This document shows, piece after piece, positions 35,595 to 44,213 of a DNA stretch of 64,000 nt. The notes under the pieces were generated by a model. The model searched no databases, was not told where the DNA came from, and saw only the letters and a list, made by a program, of their open reading frames with translations. The position numbers and the translations under genes were made by a program. The stretch is from Alteromonadaceae bacterium XY-R5 (GTDB lineage Bacteria; Pseudomonadota; Gammaproteobacteria; Enterobacterales; Alteromonadaceae): NCBI GenBank assembly GCA_001660395.1, contig LXWE01000001.1, positions 744,001 to 808,000 of the forward strand, given 5' to 3'. Each line of letters starts with the position of its first letter. The first letter of the stretch is position 1.

Positions 35595-36089
35595 TTAGTC
35601 CAAATCTTCCAAAGGCCACACCACAATAAAATCTTCAAACTGCTCCAAATCAACATCATGGTCATACACGGTTTTACCACGAACCGACATACCCGCTTTA
35701 TGCATCGCAGATTTCTTGCCTTTATTCAGCAGCGGATGCCATGACGGCAATCCACGGCCTTCATGTAACCGGCGATAGCTGCAACTAGGCGGCATAAAGA
35801 AGATATCTTTGAGATTATCTTTGGTTAGTTTGACACAATCAGGCACTAACTCAGTACGCGTCTCATACTGGCTGCAACTGCAAGTTTTCGTATTCAGCAA
35901 ACCACATACGATATTGGTAAAATGAATCGTCTCATTCTCATGAATGACATCCGTCGGCGCAGATTCTTCGATATCATCGTCTTCGATAAATTTATGTAGA
36001 CAGCATTTTGCGCATCCATCACAGATGGACTCCCACTGGCTATCGCTCATTTGTTCCAGCGGAACAGTTTCCCAAAAAGGTTGTGACAT
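35595..36089 (-). CDS. ycgN: YcgN-family cysteine-cluster protein
   Basis: 164 residues, UPF0260. Cysteine clusters WESICDGCAKCCLHKF and CGLLNTKTCSCSQY, with further Cys at VPDCVKL and PPSCSYRR, are conserved in the family and suggest a bound zinc or iron-sulfur centre; the biochemical role is not known. The ATG overlaps the stop of the preceding SpoIIAA-like gene by one base. It is the last gene of a minus-strand run reaching back through ycgM and mltB, a common neighbourhood for ycgN. Confidence 0.9.
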   Translation of the reverse strand: MSQPFWETVPLEQMSDSQWESICDGCAKCCLHKFIEDDDIEESAPTDVIHENETIHFTNIVCGLLNTKTCSCSQYETRTELVPDCVKLTKDNLKDIFFMPPSCSYRRLHEGRGLPSWHPLLNKGKKSAMHKAGMSVRGKTVYDHDVDLEQFEDFIVVWPLEDLD

Positions 36090-36466
36090 CAGGACTCCAA
36101 CAGCCAGCGAATGGCTTCCTCTTTCTCAGTAAAGTTTTTCATTGGCAATTCATAACATTCGATGATTTCACCAATCAGGGTGTTGGAAAACTCTTCCTTG
36201 GCCAACAGGCGCGCAATTTTACGGTTTTGCAGCCAGTTGTCATCCCTCAGGATACGAAAAAACTGCATGATGGTGTCGGCGGAATTGTGAATGTCTAACT
36301 CAACCACATCCACTAATACATTCAGGTTACCGTTTTGCGCAGATTGTTCCAGTGCGATCCGATAAGCTGTGACAATACTATCTAAATCCGACAATACGCC
36401 ACAGCAGCGCAGGCAGACATAACTTTTATCTGCGGCCAGCGCGGATTCAAACTGAAACGATGACAT
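36089..36466 (-). CDS. SpoIIAA/STAS-like small protein, function unknown
   Basis: 125 residues. The pattern NLNVLVDVVELDI (strand and turn near the middle), RKIARLLAKEEFSN and a terminal EKEEAIRWLLES matches the layout of SpoIIAA-like (SEC14/STAS fold) single-domain proteins, which end in EEAxxWL. Two adjacent Cys near residue 20 (LRCCG) are of note. It is coupled to ycgN by a one-base overlap and begins right at the end of the FAH-family gene, so it belongs to the same transcript. Family assignment is by pattern and tentative. Confidence 0.6.
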   Translation of the reverse strand: MSSFQFESALAADKSYVCLRCCGVLSDLDSIVTAYRIALEQSAQNGNLNVLVDVVELDIHNSADTIMQFFRILRDDNWLQNRKIARLLAKEEFSNTLIGEIIECYELPMKNFTEKEEAIRWLLES

Positions 36467-37129
36467 TTATTTAACTAGAGACTCGGTCGCGATTAGATTA
36501 CCTAAAGTCATAGAAAGTTTATCCCCATTTTGCAAGGGCCCCACGCCTTTAGGCGTGCCTGTCAATACAACATCACCGGGCAGTAAGGTAAAGACCTGCG
36601 AGATTTCAGCGAGCAGCTCTCCCAGTGGACGCATCATCATGTTGGTATTGCCATTTTGACGTAACTCACCATTCACTTTCAGACTAAAGGTAAGCGTCTC
36701 TGGCGCCGCAATCTGAGAGGCTGGGACAAATGCCGTAAGAGGACAGCTGCCGTCAAATGCTTTCGCCCGCTCCCATGGCTGGCCCTTAGCCTTAAGGGAA
36801 TCCTGTACGTCGCGCAAGGTCAAATCTAAGCCCAAACCATAGCCCCAAATCGACGCCATGCAGGCGTCAGGTGAGGCTTTCGTTAGCGGACGTTCGATCA
36901 GTACGGCAACTTCTAATTCGTTGTGGCAGGCGCCCAGATTCGAATCAGGTAAACTCACACCATCGTCTACAGCAACGGCTGCCGTCGCAGGTTTCAGAAA
37001 TAATAAGGCCTCGTCTGGCACCGCATTGTTTAGCTCCTGGATATGATCCAGATAGTTACGGCCAATACAGACAATTTTCCCCAAGGGCAACGCGATAGTT
37101 TCACCGCTCACATGCTTATGCTGATACAT
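36467..37129 (-). CDS. ycgM: fumarylacetoacetate hydrolase family protein (YcgM type)
   Basis: 220 residues, the short FAH-domain form. CIGRNYLDHIQEL, FLKPATAAVAVDDG, the acidic metal-binding segment NELEVAVLI and GDVVLTGTPKGVGPL are the family landmarks. Members act on acylpyruvates or decarboxylate oxaloacetate, so the precise substrate is open. The ATG follows the TAA of the mltB-type gene without a gap, and its GGAGG Shine-Dalgarno lies in the last codons of that gene. Confidence 0.88.
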   Translation of the reverse strand: MYQHKHVSGETIALPLGKIVCIGRNYLDHIQELNNAVPDEALLFLKPATAAVAVDDGVSLPDSNLGACHNELEVAVLIERPLTKASPDACMASIWGYGLGLDLTLRDVQDSLKAKGQPWERAKAFDGSCPLTAFVPASQIAAPETLTFSLKVNGELRQNGNTNMMMRPLGELLAEISQVFTLLPGDVVLTGTPKGVGPLQNGDKLSMTLGNLIATESLVK

Positions 37130-38092
37130 TTAGCCTCCTTTTCGAATACGATCTGACATATACCCAACCGCAGTGCCAAAATAGGTCGAGCGATTCCAAT
37201 GCATTAGCGTATGGTAGTTTTCATAAACCAGATAAATTCGGCCTTTCTCATCATCGGGCATGATCAACGAGGCTTTAATCTCATTGGCAGGCAGATCTGA
37301 ACCATCGTAACGGCGCACGCCTAACGCCTGCCATTCAGACAGGTTACGCATTTTGTCCTTTTCTAAGCCGGCCAGCTTAATATCAAAGCCCTCTGGGATT
37401 TGTACCTGACGTCCCCAGGTAAGCTGGTTGTTCCAACCCTCGGTTTTCAGGTAATTGGCAATGGACGCAAACACGTCTTGCTTGTTACCCCAAATGTCCT
37501 TTTTACCGTCACCATCAAAATCCTGGGCATAGGCAAGGAACGAGGTTGGCATAAACTGACTTTGGCCCATCGCCCCCGCCCAGGAGCCAACAAAATGCGC
37601 TTTATCAATATGTCCCTGATGCAAAATCTCTAACGCAGCGAACAATTGTTTCTTAAACAAGGCCTCGCGTCGGCCTTCGTAGGCTAATGTCGCCAACGAA
37701 GATAACACGGGGAATTTGCCCATAAACTGGCCAAAATTACTTTCGTTACCCCATAAAGCCACCACAAACCGCCCCTGGACCCCATATTCCGCTTCGATTT
37801 TATCCAGTAATGGCTTATTTTCCTGGTAAAGTTTTACGGCCTTTTGGACTTTCCAATCGGGTACCCGACTTTTCAGGTAACGGTCCAAGGTCATTTTAAA
37901 CTCAGGCTGATTCTTATCCGCTTTCACTGAACGCTGATAAAATTCAATGCCTTCAAATGCATTGCTCACAAATTCCGCTTCGTAGCCTTTGCTAACTGCT
38001 TCATCTTTAAGCTGCGCTACATATTCTTCAAACGTTGGCTTGGCCACCGCAAAGGGGGACAGAAAACATAACGCCCAGATCCACTTTTTCAT
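37130..38092 (-). CDS. MltB-family lytic murein transglycosylase
   Basis: 320 residues from the ATG at 38092, preferred to 38116 because GAGGA lies just before it and the signal peptide then begins MKKWIWALCF and ends AVA before KPTFEEY. The catalytic glutamate is E117 in ALWGNESNFG; GSWAGAMGQSQFMPTSFLAYA and the EF-hand-like DFDGDGKKDIW are also typical of MltB. It cleaves peptidoglycan glycan strands with formation of anhydromuramic ends. No lipobox Cys is present, so it is a soluble periplasmic form. It is directly followed by ycgM. Confidence 0.9.
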   Translation of the reverse strand: MKKWIWALCFLSPFAVAKPTFEEYVAQLKDEAVSKGYEAEFVSNAFEGIEFYQRSVKADKNQPEFKMTLDRYLKSRVPDWKVQKAVKLYQENKPLLDKIEAEYGVQGRFVVALWGNESNFGQFMGKFPVLSSLATLAYEGRREALFKKQLFAALEILHQGHIDKAHFVGSWAGAMGQSQFMPTSFLAYAQDFDGDGKKDIWGNKQDVFASIANYLKTEGWNNQLTWGRQVQIPEGFDIKLAGLEKDKMRNLSEWQALGVRRYDGSDLPANEIKASLIMPDDEKGRIYLVYENYHTLMHWNRSTYFGTAVGYMSDRIRKGG

Positions 38093-38128
38093 GTCAGGTC
38101 CTCTGGTTGATAACACAGGGAGAAAAGA

Positions 38129-38410
38129 TTACTCAGGCTGCTTGCCCTGTTGCTGCAGGTGAGTTTTCAATAAATTTTCTTCTGGTGGCGGCAATTGCAA
38201 ATAGAACCCTTTTTGCGCCAATTCGCCTTTCAACTGTTCTACATCCACCTGCGCCAGCGCTTTTCGCTGAGTCAGATTTAGCAAGGTCACTAACAGTGGC
38301 TTACCAAAGGTCTGCATCAAAGGTGCTGGTACGCGAGAAAAATCATCCTTTTTTTCCACATATAAATAGGTTTGAGATTTTTTAGGGCTACGGTAAACAG
38401 CGCACAACAT
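38129..38410 (-). CDS. ycgL: YcgL-domain protein
   Basis: 93 residues. [20 protein letters not shown] at the start, the central [20 protein letters not shown] and [14 protein letters not shown] identify the YcgL family, small cytosolic proteins of unknown function found next to minCDE or rnd in gammaproteobacteria. It lies nine bases after rnd and 36 before the transglycosylase gene, so one transcript from rnd through ycgN is plausible. The Shine-Dalgarno is weak. Confidence 0.92.
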   Translation of the reverse strand: MLCAVYRSPKKSQTYLYVEKKDDFSRVPAPLMQTFGKPLLVTLLNLTQRKALAQVDVEQLKGELAQKGFYLQLPPPEENLLKTHLQQQGKQPE

Positions 38411-38419
38411 CAGTGATTC

Positions 38420-39565
38420 TCACTCAGGAAATTTAATACCAAGGATAGTTTCAAATGGCTTTCGTAAATAGCTACCACGCCAGCCTAACAAGAGATCAGG
38501 TAACATACCCTGAACGCGGGTTTCATCTGGATCAAACCATAACCATTTGAGCAATTGATTGATTTGCTTTTTAGAGCCCATAAGTTCTACCGGCACAGCC
38601 AGGGCTTCCGCTTCCGTTAAGCACATCTGACGCATGGCCGATGACACCTTCTTATAGGCAGGGTAATCAATCAGACGAGAAATTTTTGGTGGGTACAACT
38701 CAGGTTCGACGTTCTTAGCATCGTTGACCGTCTGCACAATAAATTCACCATGCAGACGCGCCTCGTGAGCGGTTAATCCAGGCAATGCGAATAAAGCGCC
38801 TTTGCTTTGCGGCTGGCGTTTTGCAATCTCGACCAGCGCCTGTTCGCGGATCACAAAATTTAAGGCTAAATTGCGGCTACGAGCCTGTTCAACACGCCAG
38901 CGCGCCAGGGTTTTAAGGATCCAAAGCCCCCGCCCCTGCAGTTGCCAGTTGTTTTTTACACTTAAATAGGCAAATTCAGCTGGCATCACCATTTGCTTGC
39001 GCTTTGCCAGCGCGGCAATTTCAGCATAGACCCAGTCAACCCGCTGCAATGCGTCCACTTTGCTACGCAATTCAGGATAGAGTTTCAGTAAATAATAAAC
39101 ATCATTAGCAGCATAGAGACATTGCTCAGATGAGAGCGGACGCGCGAGCCAGTCTGTTCGTGATTCGCCTTTGTCCAAATCGACATCCAGCATATCACTG
39201 ACCAGGCGGGCATATCCCAGAGTTGGGCCCATTTCACAAATAGCAGCAGCAAACTGAGAATCAAATACTGGCGTTGGTACCACATTCATCGCACTCCAGA
39301 AGGTTTCCAGATCTTCGGAACATGAATGCAACACTTTCACCACATTTGGCGCTTCTAATAGCGCCTTCAGTGGTCCCATATCATTGACAGACAAAGGATC
39401 CACCAGAGCAATCTGCTTTCCATCGTAGAGTTGGATCAGGCCAAGCTGCGGATAAAGGGTACGGGTGCGGACAAATTCGGTATCTACGGCAATTGCATCT
39501 ACCTGCATAGCCTGCTGACAATAGTCCGCCAGGGCTGAATCGGTCTGGATATACTGGTATTCCAT
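38420..39565 (-). CDS. rnd: ribonuclease D
   Basis: 381 residues. The DEDD exonuclease core starts with D28 and E30 in VDTEFVRTRTLYP, followed by HSCSEDLETF and the YAANDVYYLLKLY segment; two HRDC-type domains fill the C-terminal half. It trims the 3' ends of stable RNAs, including tRNA precursors. GGAG precedes the ATG. It is separated from fadD by a terminator, a widely kept neighbour pair. Confidence 0.95.
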   Translation of the reverse strand: MEYQYIQTDSALADYCQQAMQVDAIAVDTEFVRTRTLYPQLGLIQLYDGKQIALVDPLSVNDMGPLKALLEAPNVVKVLHSCSEDLETFWSAMNVVPTPVFDSQFAAAICEMGPTLGYARLVSDMLDVDLDKGESRTDWLARPLSSEQCLYAANDVYYLLKLYPELRSKVDALQRVDWVYAEIAALAKRKQMVMPAEFAYLSVKNNWQLQGRGLWILKTLARWRVEQARSRNLALNFVIREQALVEIAKRQPQSKGALFALPGLTAHEARLHGEFIVQTVNDAKNVEPELYPPKISRLIDYPAYKKVSSAMRQMCLTEAEALAVPVELMGSKKQINQLLKWLWFDPDETRVQGMLPDLLLGWRGSYLRKPFETILGIKFPE

Positions 39566-39580
39566 CGGGCTCCATTCACA

Positions 39581-39605
39581 AAAAAACCGGCTCGCGCCGG
39601 TTTTT
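39581..39605. terminator. terminator between fadD and rnd
   Basis: CCGGC-TCGC-GCCGG with A and T runs of five or six on both flanks, immediately after the fadD stop on the minus strand and before rnd. Confidence 0.8.
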
Positions 39606-39609
39606 CTTA

Positions 39610-41265
39610 TTAGTTGCGCAATTCTCTGCGCAGTATCTTACCAACATTCGTCTTCGGAAGCTCGTTCCTGAACTCGACAAATTTGGGGATCTTGTATCCG
39701 GTCAGATGTTTACGACAATGTTCAATCAACATTTTCTCAGTCAGTGTTTCAGATTTTCGCACTGCGAACAACTTCACCACTTCACCTGAAGACTCGCTTG
39801 GTACGCCTATCGCTGCCACTTCCAATACATCTTCATGCATGGCAGCCACTTCTTCCACTTCATTCGGGAAAACATTAAAGCCTGATACTAAAATCATATC
39901 TTTCTTGCGGTCAACGATATAGAAGTAACCTTCTTCGTCACAACGGGCGATATCACCTGTTGCAAGCCAGCCATCTTCACTCAGGATTTCCGCTGTCGCT
40001 TCAGGACGATTCAGGTAACCTTTCATCACCTGAGGACCTTTCACGTACATTTCCCCTGGCTCACCTTTAGGCACTTCATTGCCTTCTTCATCCAGCAATT
40101 TAATATCAGTAGAAGGCATTGGCATGCCAATGGCACCACGATAATGACTGGTACTAGGCGGGTTACAGGTCACTACCGGTGAACATTCTGTCAGGCCGTA
40201 ACCTTCCAGCAATACTTTTCCCGTCACCGCCTGCCATTTTTCAGCAACCGGACGCTGAACCGCCATACCGCCGCCAAGCGCAAACTTCATATTAGAGAAG
40301 TCTAATTCACGGAATCCCGGGGTGTTCAGCAAACCATTAAATAGGGTATTTACGCCTGTCAGCACCGTGAATGGGGTTTTCTCCAGCTCTTTCACAAAGC
40401 CCGCCATATCCCGTGGGTTAGTGATCAGCAGGTTTTTACATCCGTACTTCACAAATGTCAGGCAGTTCGCCTCTAACGCAAAGATATGATAAAGCGGCAA
40501 AGCGGTTACGACAGTCTCAGTACCCGCGGTAATTACAGGCTCAATGAAAGCCGAAATCTGTTCCAGGTTTGCCACCATATTACGATGTGTCAGCATGGCA
40601 CCTTTAGATACACCAGTCGTACCACCGGTATATTGTAAAAAGGCCAAATCATCACTGGTCAGGTTAGGACGTGAATATTGCAGCTGGGCACCTTGCTTGA
40701 TGGCTGTCACAAAATCGTCAGCATTCGGTAATGAAAATGGCGGCACCATTTTCTTTACACGCTTCACGACAAAGTTAACGATCCACTTTTTCGGCGCAGA
40801 CAGTAAGTCACCTAGCTGAGTCAGGAAAACCTTTTGAATTGGTGTATCGGCAATCACTTCCGCCAGCGTACAGGCGAAGTTTTCGACGATGACAATCCCT
40901 TTGGCTTTTGAATCATTTAACTGGTGCTTCAGTTCGCGGGCGGTGTACAGCGGGTTAACATTCACCACGACCAGACCGGCACGTAACACTCCAAACAGGG
41001 CGACGGGATACTGCAACAGGTTTGGCATCATAATGGCCACTGCATCGCCTTTTTTAAATCCGGCATGTTGCAGAGTTGCGGCAAACTGACGAGATTGCTT
41101 GTCCAATTCAGCAAACGTCATGCTCTGCCCCATGTTAATGAAGGCAACTTTTTCGGCGAAGGATTTTACGGACTGCTCAAAAACTTCGACAAGGGAGGGA
41201 TAATGATCTGGGTCAATTTCAGCCGGGATACTCGGGTCATAGTGTTCTAGCCAGATTTTTTCCAC
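39610..41265 (-). CDS. fadD: long-chain fatty acid-CoA ligase
   Basis: 551 residues. The AMP-binding P-loop [11 protein letters not shown] (212-222), [11 protein letters not shown], the [24 protein letters not shown] hinge and the C-terminal lysine in [10 protein letters not shown] are all intact. It activates exogenous long-chain fatty acids to acyl-CoA at the inner membrane. The start is GTG at 41265 with AGGAGG five bases upstream. A possible FadR half site, TACGACCA, lies about 75 bases upstream. Confidence 0.95.
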   Translation of the reverse strand: MEKIWLEHYDPSIPAEIDPDHYPSLVEVFEQSVKSFAEKVAFINMGQSMTFAELDKQSRQFAATLQHAGFKKGDAVAIMMPNLLQYPVALFGVLRAGLVVVNVNPLYTARELKHQLNDSKAKGIVIVENFACTLAEVIADTPIQKVFLTQLGDLLSAPKKWIVNFVVKRVKKMVPPFSLPNADDFVTAIKQGAQLQYSRPNLTSDDLAFLQYTGGTTGVSKGAMLTHRNMVANLEQISAFIEPVITAGTETVVTALPLYHIFALEANCLTFVKYGCKNLLITNPRDMAGFVKELEKTPFTVLTGVNTLFNGLLNTPGFRELDFSNMKFALGGGMAVQRPVAEKWQAVTGKVLLEGYGLTECSPVVTCNPPSTSHYRGAIGMPMPSTDIKLLDEEGNEVPKGEPGEMYVKGPQVMKGYLNRPEATAEILSEDGWLATGDIARCDEEGYFYIVDRKKDMILVSGFNVFPNEVEEVAAMHEDVLEVAAIGVPSESSGEVVKLFAVRKSETLTEKMLIEHCRKHLTGYKIPKFVEFRNELPKTNVGKILRRELRN

Positions 41266-41337
41266 ATTGCCTCCTGGGGCTTATCAATTTGTCACGCGCA
41301 CCCGCTCATAACAACGCCATACAGGGGTTGTGAGAGA

Positions 41338-41345
41338 TACGACCA
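41338..41345. promoter_or_regulatory. possible FadR half site upstream of fadD
   Basis: TACGACCA equals the right-centre of the E. coli FadR site; the left half (GAGAGA) does not match. Kept only because FadR is expected to control fadD. Confidence 0.25.
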
Positions 41346-41417
41346 CTTAACAGATACGCTCAATGTTACCCAAAGCTAACGCAAAGATAAATAATTGTTT
41401 AAACAGGTGTTTACATT

Positions 41418-42290
41418 TTATCTGTCTGATACGTGTTTTTTGCACAAAAAAGTAACAATTGAATTTGCAACCGGGGCTGGAAAATCCATATGAAGATGAT
41501 GCCCTCCCTCCAAGAGGATGGTTTCCAGTGTCCTTACTTTTGCCTGACGTCGTTCGAAATAGGTTTTTACACTTTCGTAGCCGTCACGCCCATAAATAAA
41601 CAATAGTGGAGCCTGTATCTGTTGCAATACAGACTGAGCCTGATTCTCTACCACATGCTGAGAAGACGCGGTTTTCAGGCGTTTGTCAGAACGAAATTCA
41701 AATCCCCGAGCCGTTTGCTGTAAGTTTCGCTGGAGTAAGGTGCTGGCACTTTTCGGTGACATTTCCCCTGCCAGCAAACGCGCCTGCACTAATTTTTCGA
41801 GAGACTTGGTCGCCTTGGGTTTGGCCCCTTTTCCGCTTTTGCGTCCCTCGTCATAACGACTTAGCACCGACTGACGCAACTGCTCGGCAACATCGCTGGA
41901 TTTTCGGCTAATGGGCCCAAAAGATTCGATACAAATCAGCTTAGATACCCATTCCGGAAAGGCACTGGAAAATAATGTTGCCACTATGCCTCCCATTGAG
42001 TGACCTAAAATTACGACGTTATGCCAGTTTTGCGCCTGAAATAAGGCATAAAGATCCTGAACATAGTCGGTAAGGTGATAATGAGCATCTCGCCCACGAT
42101 GCTGCGAATGGCCATGTCCGGCAAAATCCAGCGCAATAAAATGAAAGTCATCGAGATACGGCGCTAAAGGTAAAAAACTGGCCGCATTATCTAACCAACC
42201 GTGCAACCCCAATAAAACGGGCTTTCCCCGCTGAGCATTGCTCAATCCGGTTAAACTGATGTGAGGTAACTGAAAACGTACTTCCTGCAT
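41418..42290 (-). CDS. alpha/beta-hydrolase
   Basis: 290 residues from the ATG at 42290, favoured over a TTG at 42302 because GGGAG lies six bases before it. The nucleophile elbow is GHSMGG (S98). The oxyanion motif is LHGWLDNAASF (residues 29-39). GRDGYES holds the probable acid and EGGHHLHMD the catalytic His. The overall pattern resembles serine hydrolase-like (SERHL) and YbfF-type esterases; the substrate is unknown. The 152 bases between it and fadD hold the fadD promoter and nothing else obvious. Confidence 0.8.
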   Translation of the reverse strand: MQEVRFQLPHISLTGLSNAQRGKPVLLGLHGWLDNAASFLPLAPYLDDFHFIALDFAGHGHSQHRGRDAHYHLTDYVQDLYALFQAQNWHNVVILGHSMGGIVATLFSSAFPEWVSKLICIESFGPISRKSSDVAEQLRQSVLSRYDEGRKSGKGAKPKATKSLEKLVQARLLAGEMSPKSASTLLQRNLQQTARGFEFRSDKRLKTASSQHVVENQAQSVLQQIQAPLLFIYGRDGYESVKTYFERRQAKVRTLETILLEGGHHLHMDFPAPVANSIVTFLCKKHVSDR

Positions 42291-42308
42291 ACTGACTCCC
42301 AATACAAA

Positions 42309-42336
42309 AAAGCCCGGTTATCTTACACCGGGCTTT
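42309..42336 (-). terminator. terminator of slp
   Basis: AAAGCCCGGT / ACCGGGCTTT, a perfect 10-bp stem with an 8-base loop; on the minus strand it is followed by TTTTTT. It lies 11 bases after the slp stop. Confidence 0.88.
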
Positions 42337-42347
42337 GAGAGTGAGCA

Positions 42348-42908
42348 TTAATTCTTCGGCGCTGGCGGTCGCGGCGCTCGAGGTCTGACAACGTAAACTG
42401 GGCGATGATACCAGGGCTGCCAATAATAGTAGGGCCAAACGTGGACATCACTGATATCGACCGGCTTAATCTTGCTCCACAGGTAATAACCTTTGGCATG
42501 TAAGGTGGGGAAACGATATTTATGCTCCCCGACTTTACCGTCTTCGATACCCGAGACATCACCAGAAAAACTCATGGAACGGCCTTTGGTAAATACCAGC
42601 GGATCTAAAAAGCCATCCACATACACGCGAAAGCGGCCAATGCTGTCGTCGCTGACCTGGGGCCGACCTGAACCGCTCATGGGATAATAAAGCAGTTCAA
42701 TCAAGGTTGAGTCTTCTAGGTTATCCAGCTTGGCAATCACTCCCCCCCACTGGGCTAGCTTGCCTTTAGTATCATCGGGCTTTGCTGCAACTTGCGGATA
42801 CGTGACCAGCTTAGCTTGATCAGCTTCACTGAGTTTAATTTCCTCAGGCAGGGACGAACAGGCCGCCAGCCAAAGGACAGAAAAAACGAATGTCAGGCGT
42901 TTAAACAT
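42348..42908 (-). CDS. slp: Slp/YeaY-family outer-membrane lipoprotein
   Basis: 186 residues. Lipobox LAAC gives C17. The sequence LPEEIKLSEADQAKL, the GKLAQWGGVIAKLDNLEDSTLIELLYYP strand and GRFRVYVDGFLDPLVFTKGR are the Slp pattern. In enterobacteria Slp is linked to starvation and acid stress; its molecular role is unclear. The last 30 residues are a Tyr/Pro/Trp-rich tail (WPYYYWQPWYHRP) beyond the usual domain. AAGGGG precedes the ATG, and a strong terminator follows. Confidence 0.9.
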   Translation of the reverse strand: MFKRLTFVFSVLWLAACSSLPEEIKLSEADQAKLVTYPQVAAKPDDTKGKLAQWGGVIAKLDNLEDSTLIELLYYPMSGSGRPQVSDDSIGRFRVYVDGFLDPLVFTKGRSMSFSGDVSGIEDGKVGEHKYRFPTLHAKGYYLWSKIKPVDISDVHVWPYYYWQPWYHRPVYVVRPRAPRPPAPKN

Positions 42909-43010
42909 AGTTAACCCCTTGTGAGGAAAGATAAATTAACGCGATCTTATATTATCTGCAGAATAACTGAACAATGGCTGAACTCACACATTCAGCATGT
43001 AACAAGGTAT

Positions 43011-43331
43011 TTAAGCGTAAATATCTACGCCCATAACTTGTTGGAATTCTTGTTTTTTCTCTGACAATGCCAAACTCTGATACGCATCAATGGCCTTTTG
43101 ACCTTTTGCATCAGGTTTATCCTGAAAGGTTTGCTGGCGATACTGCTCGGCTTGCTGGTAGGTGTCCTCATTACCACTTCGTACGATCGCCTGGCGATTA
43201 GCAGGCGCAACTTGTCCGGCCGCTTGTTGCGACACCTTCTGGGCATCAGTTGCCGTACTGGCATTATCCTGCCGACGACTATCAATGACCTGACTGGCTG
43301 ACGATGTAAGAAAACCGGATTCAATGTCCAT
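43011..43331 (-). CDS. small Gln/Ala-rich protein, unrecognised
   Basis: 106 residues, no signal peptide, no Cys. It is polar and rich in Gln, Ala and Asp, with a likely disordered first half (SSASQVIDSRRQDNASTATDAQ) and helical second half ending KQEFQQVMGVDIYA. I do not recognise the family. It is probably real, because it fills the gap between slp and tsaB with an ATG start and codon use like its neighbours, and the antisense frames are poorer. Function unknown. Confidence 0.55.
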   Translation of the reverse strand: MDIESGFLTSSASQVIDSRRQDNASTATDAQKVSQQAAGQVAPANRQAIVRSGNEDTYQQAEQYRQQTFQDKPDAKGQKAIDAYQSLALSEKKQEFQQVMGVDIYA

Positions 43332-43454
43332 AGACAGTTAACGAAAACGCCACACTAAATGAATAAAAAACAGCCCATACTATGCCATAGTCATGACCAA
43401 GCTCAATAGTTACCCTTGTCTAGTAACCTAATTTATAAGCATAAGTCACACCAG

Positions 43455-43482
43455 TCAGCTTGCAAGGGCAGCTGCAAGCTGA
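43455..43482 (-). terminator. perfect hairpin downstream of tsaB
   Basis: TCAGCTTGCA / TGCAAGCTGA, a perfect 10-bp stem with an 8-base loop, 12 bases after the tsaB stop. No T run follows, so it may stabilise rather than terminate. Confidence 0.45.
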
Positions 43483-43494
43483 ATTTACATAGGG

Positions 43495-44196
43495 TTATTC
43501 TCTTCCAGGTAATTTTTTCCAGGTCACTTTATCGCGCAGATATACGGGTTCAATGGTTTCGATTTCTCCCGCCTGCCCTGCAGCAATTGCCTGCTTGGCC
43601 AAAGGCAGCATATAACGCGCATCCGGGTAAAGTACTTCTCCCTCGACTTTCAGGTTAGGCGCAGACAATGCCTCTGTATACGCTGCCCAGCCCGTACCGA
43701 CACCAATAAGTGGACGTTCTGAGTGCAATTGAGTTTTAGCCTCAGCCGGCGGCAACACCGCTTCTTCTCCCACCAGTTCAACGCAGGCTGACTGCGGATT
43801 CCACTGGTATTGACCAAAATAGACTTCGTCCATGCGCGCATCTATCGCTGCCACCAATCCAGTTTCCTGGGTAGAACCGTGAGTTTCAGCTGCCTGTTGT
43901 GCCATCGCCGCCAGGGTCGATACCCCAACCACATGCAGACCACTGCCTAATGCGAGTCCCTGGATCATCCCCGTCGCTATGCGTACACCGGTAAAACTGC
44001 CTGGACCTCGACCAAAACCGAGGTAGTCTAACTCCGACACTGTGCATTCGGCTTCCTGCAGGACCTCGTCAACCATTGGCAGTAAACGCTGACTATGCTG
44101 TTGCGGACACACTTCAAATCTGTGATACAGCTTGCCATCGACCTCAAGGGCCACTGAACAGGCTTCAGTTGCAGTATCAATTACAAGTAACTTCAT
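43495..44196 (-). CDS. tsaB: tRNA threonylcarbamoyladenosine biosynthesis protein TsaB
   Basis: 233 residues. LLVIDTATEACSVAL at the N-terminus and GFGRGPGSFTGVRIATGMIQGLALG are diagnostic of TsaB, the non-catalytic partner that dimerises with TsaD in t6A37 tRNA modification. It is the expected length, and the metal-binding HxxxH of TsaD is absent, as it should be. It follows yoaA by 17 bases and is probably co-transcribed, a conserved pair in gammaproteobacteria. Confidence 0.95.
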   Translation of the reverse strand: MKLLVIDTATEACSVALEVDGKLYHRFEVCPQQHSQRLLPMVDEVLQEAECTVSELDYLGFGRGPGSFTGVRIATGMIQGLALGSGLHVVGVSTLAAMAQQAAETHGSTQETGLVAAIDARMDEVYFGQYQWNPQSACVELVGEEAVLPPAEAKTQLHSERPLIGVGTGWAAYTEALSAPNLKVEGEVLYPDARYMLPLAKQAIAAGQAGEIETIEPVYLRDKVTWKKLPGRE

Positions 44197-44213
44197 TTCG
44201 CTTTCCTAACGGC

